Part shown: positions 1 to 4,774 of the stretch, one piece after another | How positions within the stretch are numbered: position 1 is the first letter of the stretch | Layout: each line of letters starts with the position of its first letter | Assembly: GCA_910587135.1 (NCBI GenBank) | Contig: CAJULF010000084.1 | Coordinates: forward strand, 1-8,694 | Direction of reading: 5' to 3' | Length of the DNA: 8,694 nucleotides | Source: an uncultured Oscillospiraceae bacterium | GTDB lineage: Bacteria > Bacillota > Clostridia > Oscillospirales > Ruminococcaceae | The notes under the pieces: generated by a model | What the model was told of the DNA's origin: nothing | Databases searched by the model: none | The model's input: the letters and a program-made list of their open reading frames with translations, nothing else | Made by a program: the position numbers and the translations under genes

Positions 1-21
1 TTTCAAAAACTTCATCGTCAT
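1..21 (-). CDS. 5' end of the next gene, cut by the window edge
   Basis: Downstream of the prepilin peptidase the minus strand reads an AGGA-type ribosome binding site followed by ATG at 21-19 and a second in-frame ATG at 15-13, giving MTMKFLK before the window ends. The second ATG has the better spacing from the AGGA. Only seven codons are visible, so no family can be assigned. Since the preceding gene encodes a Tad-type prepilin peptidase, another pilus assembly gene (for example a CpaB-like protein) would be a natural neighbour, but that is a guess from context. Confidence 0.4.
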
Positions 22-28
22 TTTCCTT

Positions 29-445
29 TCAAAAAAGAATTGCTGTCAATACATAACCAAAGGTTATAAACGGCACAAACGGCAAGGATTTACTTGCCGT
101 CCTGCCGCGGAGCTTCTGTACGATTACGGAAACCCCATAAAAAACGAGCATAGCAATCTGCGCGAAAAGGAGCAGCGCGAAGCTGCCCCATAATCCGCAA
201 ACTATGCTTAATGCCGCGATCAATTTAACGTCGCCGCCGCCTATTTTCCCCGTAGCGAGCGCCACGGAGAAAAAGATAACGGAAACGATCAATCCCCATA
301 AATTCTCCAAACGGAAATTTATTACCGCCGTCATCGCGACAATAACGCTTATCCAATTCGGAATTTCACGGGTTTTTATGTCCATGTATGAGCCTATGCC
401 AAGTAAAATAGAAATCGCGGCAAACTGCATAACAGAGCCGATCAT
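29..445 (-). CDS. A24-family prepilin peptidase (TadV/CpaA type)
   Basis: A 138-residue membrane aspartic protease of the type that removes the leader from Flp/Tad-type prepilins at the inner face of the cytoplasmic membrane. The two expected catalytic aspartates are visible: D22 in the D-x-K-T-R-E-I-P-N motif after the first membrane segment, and D72 in the GGGD motif (residues 69-72) followed by VKL. Hydrophobic segments lie at about 5-21, 31-44, 51-65, 75-110 and 121-138. The length matches the short A24 peptidases that lack the N-terminal methyltransferase domain of PilD. The ATG overlaps the stop of the upstream pilin-like gene as TGATG, which implies translational coupling and suggests that this pilin is its substrate. 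The family assignment is firm; the exact substrate is inferred. Confidence 0.9.
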   Translation of the reverse strand: MIGSVMQFAAISILLGIGSYMDIKTREIPNWISVIVAMTAVINFRLENLWGLIVSVIFFSVALATGKIGGGDVKLIAALSIVCGLWGSFALLLFAQIAMLVFYGVSVIVQKLRGRTASKSLPFVPFITFGYVLTAILF

Positions 446-753
446 CAGCCCTTGAAATCGAACATACTCTTGACCTTTTCGGTCACGGTCGGCATAATGG
501 TATCGCCGAACAAGGCATACAGACCGCCGAGCAGAAGCGCACCGATAACGACCGCGATCAGAATCTTGATACCGCTGTCCACAAAATTCTCGCCGCGCGT
601 TGCCGCAAGCATTGTGCTGCTGCGAACCGCGAATCTGTACGTTGCTGCATTTACCGTCACGCGAACATTTCTGATCTTACGGCATACCGCTGCCTTAACT
701 GCGTTGAACTTTGCCTTTACGGTGTTCTTGATGTTCTTGAAAAAGTTTCTCAT
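445..753 (-). CDS. Pilin-like small membrane protein, copy 1 (DUF6133-like)
   Basis: A 102-residue protein with a strongly basic N-terminus (residues 1-50), the junction RGENFVD (53-59), one membrane segment (about 62-82) and a short polar tail ending FDFKG. The junction resembles a class III prepilin leader: Gly54 would be position -1 and Asp59 the acidic +5 residue. It sits directly before a prepilin peptidase and overlaps it. The start chosen is the ATG at 753, since GGAGGA at 766-761 lies 7 bases upstream and the second copy begins identically (MRNFF). A TTG at 768 is also in frame but lies on the ribosome binding site. I recall similar Clostridia proteins as DUF6133; that name is from memory. 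The 50-residue leader is much longer than usual for Flp pilins, so a non-pilin role remains possible. The last 50 residues are identical to those of copy 2. Confidence 0.85.
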   Translation of the reverse strand: MRNFFKNIKNTVKAKFNAVKAAVCRKIRNVRVTVNAATYRFAVRSSTMLAATRGENFVDSGIKILIAVVIGALLLGGLYALFGDTIMPTVTEKVKSMFDFKG

Positions 754-782
754 AAAAATGTCCTCCAAAAAAATTATTATTT

Positions 783-812
783 ATGCAAAAATCCGCGAAT
801 TTCTCCGCGGGT
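783..812 (-). terminator. Hairpin with T-run between SpoVG gene and pilin copy 1
   Basis: On the minus strand CCGCGGA-GAAA-TTCGCGG (810-793) folds into a 7-bp stem, including one G-T pair, closed by a GAAA tetraloop, and is followed directly by ATTTTT. This has the form of a weak intrinsic terminator or attenuator in the 77-base gap before the pilin gene. It could lower expression of the pilin and peptidase relative to SpoVG, or stabilise mRNA ends. Confidence 0.5.
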
Positions 813-830
813 ATTACATATTAAATAGGT

Positions 831-1163
831 TTACATCGACATAGACGGAGCCGCCTCATACGACTGCTCCGTCTGCTGAAAATTTGTGTTCGAATGTTCC
901 TGAAGCTGCGCGATCGCCTGTTTATACGCCTCCGCGACCGCGCCATTGAGCTGCTTTCTCAGCTCGGGAGTGGTGGGGAAGCACAGGTCGTGATACTCGC
1001 CGTCCTGCCCCTTATACGAGGGCATGGAGACGAAAAGTCCGTTTTTACCCTCCATAACGCGAATGTTTCTGACCGCAAAGCAGTCATCGAGATTTGCCGA
1101 CGCGATTGCCTTTACATTGCCCTCTCCGGGCGTTAAGCTGTTGATCCTTACGTCAATTTTCAT
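831..1163 (-). CDS. spoVG: SpoVG family protein
   Basis: A 110-residue protein whose first 80 residues match SpoVG: MKIDVRI at the start, then VKAIASANLDDCF (18-30), IRVMEGKNGLFVSMPS (34-49), DGEYHDLCFPTTPELR (54-69) and a final helix. SpoVG homologues in Firmicutes are small nucleic-acid-binding regulators (sporulation septation, virulence and cell-surface genes). Residues about 85-110 are an extra Gln/Glu-rich tail ending PSMSM, which the core family lacks and which recurs in neighbouring unrelated proteins. The start is the ATG at 1163, with GGAGGA at 1174-1169 five bases upstream; an earlier in-frame TTG at 1187 has no such support. The 5' end overlaps the upstream 72-codon gene by 11 bases. 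Its position between two pilin-like genes suggests a role tied to the element, but the target is unknown. Confidence 0.9.
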   Translation of the reverse strand: MKIDVRINSLTPGEGNVKAIASANLDDCFAVRNIRVMEGKNGLFVSMPSYKGQDGEYHDLCFPTTPELRKQLNGAVAEAYKQAIAQLQEHSNTNFQQTEQSYEAAPSMSM

Positions 1164-1371
1164 GTGTTTCCTCCGATCCGCAAGCATACGCTGTACCGAT
1201 AATTATCAGCAAGATAACGACTAAAATAATTTCTGCCTCGTTCTCTGAATTATTGTCGATACATTCTGCGCTTGCAATGTACTGTGGTTCTTCAACGGCT
1301 GCCGTGCCTTGCGGTCGTGCCAGAAACACGACCGCGATCAGCACCAGAAGCCACATTCCGAGCTTTTCCAT
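1153..1371 (-). CDS. Tiny membrane protein, two hydrophobic segments
   Basis: A 72-residue protein. Residues 5-18 form a signal-like hydrophobic stretch (MWLLVLIAVVFLA) with alanines after it that could be cleaved. Residues 26-47 are acidic and polar, and 48-63 form a second membrane segment (IILVVILLIIIGTAYA). The tail is short. Cysteines are at 37 and 64. Its ATG overlaps the stop of pilin copy 2 as TAATG, so its translation is probably coupled to that gene; its own stop lies inside the SpoVG gene. A longer reading of the same frame to 1599 runs antiframe through pilin copy 2 and is not credible. I do not recognise the family. In this position it might be an accessory pilus or membrane subunit, purely from context. 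Confidence 0.7.
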   Translation of the reverse strand: MEKLGMWLLVLIAVVFLARPQGTAAVEEPQYIASAECIDNNSENEAEIILVVILLIIIGTAYACGSEETHEN

Positions 1372-1667
1372 TATCCCTTGAAATCGAACATACTCTTGAC
1401 CTTTTCGGTCACGGTGGGCATAATGGTATCGCCGAACAGCGCATACAGACCGCCGAGCAGCAGCGCGCCGATCACGACCGCGATCAGAATCTTGATGCCG
1501 CTGTCGACGAAGTTTTCGCCACGAGATGCCGCGAGCATAGCATTGCTGCGGACCGCAAGCCTGTACGCTGCCGCGCGGGTTCTCTGAATCCTGCGGCACA
1601 CCGCTGTCTTAACAAAAGTTACCGCGCCGATGATCTTTGCCTTTGCTTTCTTGAAAAAGTTTCTCAT
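1371..1667 (-). CDS. Pilin-like small membrane protein, copy 2 (DUF6133-like)
   Basis: A 98-residue paralogue of the pilin-like protein encoded at 445-753. Residues 49-98 (from RGENFVD to FDFKG) are identical in the two, and the DNA is similar but has silent differences, while the basic N-terminal halves differ and this one is four residues shorter. The layout is a basic leader 1-48, a junction with Gly50 and acidic Asp55, a membrane segment at about 58-78 and a polar tail. The start is the ATG at 1667, with GGAGGA at 1679-1674 upstream; an in-frame start at 1751 would run through hairpins and lacks a ribosome binding site. It overlaps the next small gene as TAATG. Conservation of the C-terminal half despite silent changes points to purifying selection on the membrane and tail portion. 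Confidence 0.85.
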   Translation of the reverse strand: MRNFFKKAKAKIIGAVTFVKTAVCRRIQRTRAAAYRLAVRSNAMLAASRGENFVDSGIKILIAVVIGALLLGGLYALFGDTIMPTVTEKVKSMFDFKG

Positions 1668-1718
1668 AAAAAGTCCTCCAAAAATTATTTTATTTATGCA
1701 AAAACCGCGGATTTCTTC

Positions 1719-1740
1719 GCAGCAACAAGGACGTTGCTGC
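1719..1740 (-). repeat. Inverted repeat, 8-bp hairpin upstream of pilin copy 2
   Basis: GCAGCAAC and GTTGCTGC form a perfect 8-bp stem around a 6-base loop. It is part of the 125-base gap between the DUF3849-like gene and pilin copy 2. No T-run follows at once, though TTTTT occurs about 15 bases further downstream. It may be a transcript-processing or stability element. Confidence 0.5.
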
Positions 1741-1741
1741 A

Positions 1742-1784
1742 GTTGCCCCAAAGCGGCGCAGGATGCGCCGCAACAAAGGGCAAC
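1742..1784 (-). repeat. Nested strong hairpin after the DUF3849-like gene
   Basis: The outer arms GTTGCCC (1784-1778) and GGGCAAC (1748-1742) enclose a perfect 8-bp GC-rich inner stem (1771-1764 with 1760-1753) around a 3-base loop. It begins 8 bases after the stop of the DUF3849-like gene. This is a strong structure likely to cause transcription pausing, termination or RNA protection. It lacks the clear T-run of a classic intrinsic terminator, so its exact role is open. Confidence 0.55.
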
Positions 1785-1792
1785 AGGCGGTA

Positions 1793-2512
1793 TTACATCT
1801 TCATTTCGGGCGAATTATCCTGCGATTGCTCATGCTCCTGATTAAGCTGTTCGAGCTTCTCCCTCGCCCAATCGGGAATATGCTCGTCGGCAATTTCGCC
1901 GATGAAATCATTGCGGCAGAATTCCCCGCGCTCGCCGTCCGACAGAAAGTGTCCGAACACCTTGCGCCCGCTTGCCGTAGGGGAGCAGCCGAACCCGCCC
2001 GTCGCGAAAAACAACTGATTTTCCGGCGTCCTATATTCTTCTTTCAGAGAGGTATCTCGAAGAATTAACAGTTTATTCGTGTAATCCTGCGGCTCGTCCG
2101 ACCGGACGATATGCTCTCCGGAAAACAGATTTAATTCCGAGTACATTTTACGAATATCGTCCGCCGCGCCGTCCACCAGACAGCTATGCGAGTTCAGCGC
2201 AAATTCGTAGTTCCTGTGAATATCGGGAATATTGAAACGCTTCGCCCACTCGGTATTTCTGTTGTGAAATCTGCCGTCGCCTTTGCGGTTCTGAATGGTG
2301 TTTGCAATGACCCACATTGTTCGGTCATAGCCGAATTCTTTGACCGTATTTTCAATGCACTCGTTGGGCAAATTCATACCGTCAAACTTCTGTCTGATTT
2401 GTTCGTCAAGGAAATCCCGACAACGGATATTTTCGTTTCTGCTCTCGCGCCAGACGTCAAGCTCGCCGCCGTGCTTTGCTGTTTCAGCCGAAAATCTATA
2501 CAGAGGTATCAT
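1793..2512 (-). CDS. DUF3849-like accessory protein with C-terminal PEMKM
   Basis: A 239-residue soluble protein. The N-terminal part (about 17-97) contains ELDVWRESRNENIRC, KFDGMNL, VIANTIQ and GDGRFHNRNTEWA, which I recognise as like DUF3849 proteins of Clostridia mobile elements. A second conserved-looking block (about 143-220) holds DYTNKLLILRDTSLKEEY, TPENQLFF, GFGCSPTASGRKVFG and DWAREKLEQL. A Glu/Gln-rich tail ends SPEMKM, close to the PxMSM ending of other proteins here. The ATG at 2512 follows GGGAGG with 6-base spacing, and the start lies 17 bases inside the upstream antirepressor gene. The biochemical function of this family is not known to me; the family name is from memory. Confidence 0.75.
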   Translation of the reverse strand: MIPLYRFSAETAKHGGELDVWRESRNENIRCRDFLDEQIRQKFDGMNLPNECIENTVKEFGYDRTMWVIANTIQNRKGDGRFHNRNTEWAKRFNIPDIHRNYEFALNSHSCLVDGAADDIRKMYSELNLFSGEHIVRSDEPQDYTNKLLILRDTSLKEEYRTPENQLFFATGGFGCSPTASGRKVFGHFLSDGERGEFCRNDFIGEIADEHIPDWAREKLEQLNQEHEQSQDNSPEMKM

Positions 2513-3281
2513 CAGAGCCCTCCCGTTCGCACATTGGCATTATCCCGCGCTCGGCAAGGAAGTTATACAAGAAAATTCGCCCCGCCTGAGTCCAGCAAGT
2601 ATGCATAACCGCCTTATCCTCGTCAATCGCATAAGTTTTGCTCTGCGTATATCCGAGGTTCGCATATTCCGCATATAAAACCCACGATCCGCGTATCGGA
2701 TATTGAATTCCATAATCATGAAGCATACGATTAAACGCTATAGCGCTCATGCCATAATCTTTCGCGATCTGCGTTACGGGAACTGCGTTTTTGCTGTTCA
2801 GAATGCGGTCACAATAATTCGCCTTTACCGAAAGGAAAGCGTTTTCTTCTTCGAGTTTCCTGCGCTTATCCTGCTCGTCCGCAAGTGTGGTGAGCAGCTT
2901 TGCCAGCTCGCGCGGGTCACTCATGGTTTTGCGCAAGGTTTCCGCGGTGAAGTACGCGCCGTGCTTTCTCAACGAGGGAAGCACCTCTGCGGTGACCCAA
3001 TGCTTGAATTTTTTCGCGCTCGGCAGCTTGCTCGAAAGTATAAGACTGTATAAGCCGCTTTCATTAATAAGCCAAGCTCCCGACTGTCTGCTGAGTTTTA
3101 ACGTTTCGTTAAAACTCATATCTTCCTTATCAACATGGTCATTGAGCGCTTTTGTTGGATTTGTATATCCTAATGTTAATGCCACATCCTTGCTGACGAA
3201 CCACGGTTCGCCGTCAATATTCAGCGTTCTGATCTCGCCGAATTCCTCATGCTTGAAAAGAATAATTTTGTTATCAGTCAT
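2496..3281 (-). CDS. Bro-N / KilA-C domain antirepressor
   Basis: A 261-residue protein with a Bro-N DNA-binding domain at about 10-112 (WFVSKDVALTLGYTNPTKAL, AWLINESGLYSLILSSKLPSAKKFKHWV, VLPSLRKHGAY), a charged helical linker at about 120-155 and a C-terminal phage antirepressor KilAC-type domain at about 160-250 (VTQIAKDYGMSAIAFNRMLHDYGIQY, then the aromatic-rich WVLYAEYANLGYTQSKTY). Such proteins are typical of temperate phages and conjugative elements, where they bind DNA or antagonise a repressor. The ATG at 3281 overlaps the end of the AbrB-like gene by 8 bases, and GGAGG lies just upstream. Its overlap with the AbrB-like gene suggests a regulatory pair. The domain assignment is secure; the target is unknown. 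Confidence 0.92.
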   Translation of the reverse strand: MTDNKIILFKHEEFGEIRTLNIDGEPWFVSKDVALTLGYTNPTKALNDHVDKEDMSFNETLKLSRQSGAWLINESGLYSLILSSKLPSAKKFKHWVTAEVLPSLRKHGAYFTAETLRKTMSDPRELAKLLTTLADEQDKRRKLEEENAFLSVKANYCDRILNSKNAVPVTQIAKDYGMSAIAFNRMLHDYGIQYPIRGSWVLYAEYANLGYTQSKTYAIDEDKAVMHTCWTQAGRIFLYNFLAERGIMPMCEREGSDDTSV

Positions 3282-3513
3282 TGTCAGCCTCCTGTACGAT
3301 CACGCGTCCTTCCTCGGTATAGACCTCGAGAACGCTGTCCGCCGGAATCCCCGCTTCCGCCAGAATATTCTGCGGGATTTTCAGCTCATCGGGAGCGTCG
3401 CAGTCAATCGTTACCGTAACCCTGTCATTCGGCACGAGCGCAAGGATTTCCCGCAGTTGTGCCGACATCTTGATATTCCCGTTCTTCGTAATTCTGCTGT
3501 TAAATGTCACCAT
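3274..3513 (-). CDS. AbrB/SpoVT-like small regulator
   Basis: A 79-residue protein that resembles swapped-hairpin AbrB/MazE DNA-binding proteins. Residues 6-34 (SRITKNGNIKMSAQLREILAL, then NDRVTVTID) fit the pattern of a strand, a KMS/IP-type turn, a short helix and a strand. Residues 39-76 repeat that layout (ELKIPQNILAEAGIPADSVLEV, then EEGRVIVQEAD), so the protein seems to hold two AbrB-like units in tandem. The start is the ATG at 3513, behind GGAGGAA; a longer in-frame ATG at 3555 lies deep inside the upstream methyltransferase gene. It overlaps that gene by 14 bases and the antirepressor gene by 8. It may be a transition-state-type repressor or a toxin-less antitoxin; no partner toxin is seen. 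Confidence 0.75.
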   Translation of the reverse strand: MVTFNSRITKNGNIKMSAQLREILALVPNDRVTVTIDCDAPDELKIPQNILAEAGIPADSVLEVYTEEGRVIVQEADND

Positions 3514-4333
3514 AATTCTGTTCCTCCAAATCGTAAAGTGAAATTTGCTGATCAATATTCAGCCTTTCGTTCAAGTCGTAATTCGCGATCAATAATTCGC
3601 CGAACATACTGCCGCCGTCAAACCGCTGACGGATATTGTTCAAGCGCTCATACGAGTACATTTCGTACCCCTCATAAAGCGTCCGTATTTCGGGGCAGTC
3701 GTTGTATGAAACAAGAAATTTTCCCGAAATATTTTTCAATGCGTTTCGTAAGCGTTCATGATCGGCAGTCGTAAAGCCCACATTTTCGTAATACCCCTCG
3801 GTCGAAAAATACGGCGGATCGCAATAAAAAAAGCTCACCTCGCTGTCCTGCGCAGAGATGAGTTTCTCAAAATCCTTATTTTCAATTACGACCTTTTGCA
3901 GCCGCCGCGAAGCCTGTTCAATAAGCGGAAAGTTGCCCCACATACTGTGCGGTTTGCCGCCGAAACTGTCACAGCCGCTTGCGTATGAATATCTTATCAA
4001 CTGATAGAAATTCGCTGCTCTTTGCACATCGCCGATCTCCGCTTTTTCGCTGATGATATGTTTAATGCGGTCAAAGTCCTCGCGGCAGTTCAGCACATAC
4101 CGCAGTTTTTCGATCAGTTCCTCGCTGTGTTCGCGGACGCAGTAAAACAAATTTGATATATTCGAATTTGCGTCGTTGAATATTTCGTGATCGTTGCCGG
4201 GCGGCTTTGCAAACAGTATCCAACCGCCGCCACCAAAGACTTCAATATACTTCTCATAATAGAGAGGAAATCTCGGAACGATTATATCGCGGCTGCTTTT
4301 TTTACCGCCGATCCAACTTAAAAAACTATTTAT
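3500..4333 (-). CDS. D12-class N6-adenine DNA methyltransferase with AUA at its start
   Basis: A 277-residue orphan adenine methyltransferase, complete only if read from the AUA codon at 4333-4331. From there the protein begins xNSFLSWIGGKKS, followed by the cofactor motif EVFGGGGW (31-38), and motif IV DPPYF lies at 172-176, the order of Dam-like D12 enzymes. The AUA sits 7 bases behind GGAGGTG, part of a 10-base match to the 16S 3' end, just where a start should be. The first usual start codon in frame is a TTG at 4150, which would remove motif I. An in-frame stop lies at 4342-4340, so no earlier start is possible. A G-to-A change of an original ATG, or true use of AUA, would both fit. The target sequence is not predictable from the protein. 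Confidence 0.88.
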   Translation of the reverse strand: MNSFLSWIGGKKSSRDIIVPRFPLYYEKYIEVFGGGGWILFAKPPGNDHEIFNDANSNISNLFYCVREHSEELIEKLRYVLNCREDFDRIKHIISEKAEIGDVQRAANFYQLIRYSYASGCDSFGGKPHSMWGNFPLIEQASRRLQKVVIENKDFEKLISAQDSEVSFFYCDPPYFSTEGYYENVGFTTADHERLRNALKNISGKFLVSYNDCPEIRTLYEGYEMYSYERLNNIRQRFDGGSMFGELLIANYDLNERLNIDQQISLYDLEEQNYGDI

Positions 4334-4389
4334 TTTTGATCACCTCCGAATCGCGTTTCCCGCAAAACAGCGAGGTGACCGATCAACAT
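4330..4389 (-). CDS. Possible 19-residue leader ORF before the adenine methyltransferase
   Basis: ATG at 4389-4387 opens a 19-codon frame (MLIGHLAVLRETRFGGDQK) whose TAA stop (4332-4330) overlaps the AUA of the methyltransferase. It spans both arms of the hairpin that could hide the methyltransferase Shine-Dalgarno, so ribosomes translating it would open that hairpin. No Shine-Dalgarno is visible in front of its ATG, and it may be chance. Confidence 0.25.
   Translation of the reverse strand: MLIGHLAVLRETRFGGDQK
4338..4380 (-). promoter_or_regulatory. Hairpin able to sequester the methyltransferase Shine-Dalgarno
   Basis: GGTCACCTC (4380-4372) can pair with GAGGTGATC (4346-4338) as a 9-bp stem with one G-T pair. 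The right arm contains most of the Shine-Dalgarno GGAGGTGATC of the adenine methyltransferase, so in the folded RNA it would be hidden. The 25-base loop carries a small GCG-GGAAA-CGC hairpin. The left arm resembles the 16S 3' end. This suggests translational control. Confidence 0.5.
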
Positions 4390-4444
4390 TATTAAATTTG
4401 GAGTTGTGCTGTACCCGCTGTTTCACAGGCAACACAATTATTTA

Positions 4445-4774
4445 TTACATGATTTGCTCCATATTCGGAGCGGGATTTGCAAACTCGTCGAGCGTCATTT
4501 CCTCGCCGAGGTAATTGTAATCATTCTCGTCAAGGTCGATTCCCTCATCAGCGCCGTCAATTTTTTCTTTCACAATAACCGTGCCCCAATGATTTACCAT
4601 GACATGACTTTTCAGCTCGCATATTTCTCCGGTGGAATCCTCGTCGCGCAAATCATATGCGTGAAGCCCCTCGGGAAGCGTCTTGCGGTCAATTCGCAAG
4701 CAAGTAAAAAGCGCGTCATGACCGAGAATTTCGAAGCGTTCGTAAGACGCTTCGTTTGCGTTTATAGGTTTCAT
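4445..4774 (-). CDS. Small acidic protein, LPD28-like
   Basis: A 109-residue protein with the block YERFEILGHDALFTCLRIDR (11-30), LPEGLHAYDLR (33-43) and HVMVNHWGTVIV (57-68), then an acidic tail (GIDLDENDYNYLGEEMTLDEF). The block recalls the domain of large polyvalent proteins known as LPD28, found in phages and conjugative elements; I name it from memory. The start ATG at 4774 overlaps the stop of the cytosine methyltransferase (ATGA), with AGGAGA upstream, so the two are probably translated together. It ends NMEQIM, a looser form of the methionine ending seen in neighbouring proteins. The function is unknown. Confidence 0.72.
   Translation of the reverse strand: MKPINANEASYERFEILGHDALFTCLRIDRKTLPEGLHAYDLRDEDSTGEICELKSHVMVNHWGTVIVKEKIDGADEGIDLDENDYNYLGEEMTLDEFANPAPNMEQIM

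Noticed and set aside
831..842. Terminal ATG codons (ATGTCGATGTAA) as restart or coupling sites for the next gene
   Set aside because: The distance from these ATG codons to the following gene varies widely, and the reading stops at once, so a protein-level explanation is preferred.
1372..1599. Upstream extension of the small membrane protein frame
   Set aside because: It runs out of frame through pilin copy 2, with an Arg-rich improbable protein; the TAATG start at 1371 is far better.
445..1667. Repeated pilin DNA as an insertion sequence or CRISPR-like repeat
   Set aside because: The repeat is coding sequence of two paralogues, with no terminal inverted repeats, transposase or spacer pattern.
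1272..1841. Long plus-strand open frame of 189 codons
   Set aside because: It is antisense to pilin copy 2 and its hairpin-rich leader, has no ribosome binding site and gives a low-complexity protein with no recognisable domain.
2887..3774. Long plus-strand open frame of 295 codons
   Set aside because: It is antisense to the well-supported Bro-N, AbrB and methyltransferase genes and shows no domain.
4331..4343. GTG codons just before both AUA starts as frameshift-dependent starts
   Set aside because: Both GTG frames end within a few codons, and the shift needed would be +1 in one gene and +2 or -1 in the other, so no common mechanism is suggested; the GTG in the adenine gene is also part of the Shine-Dalgarno.
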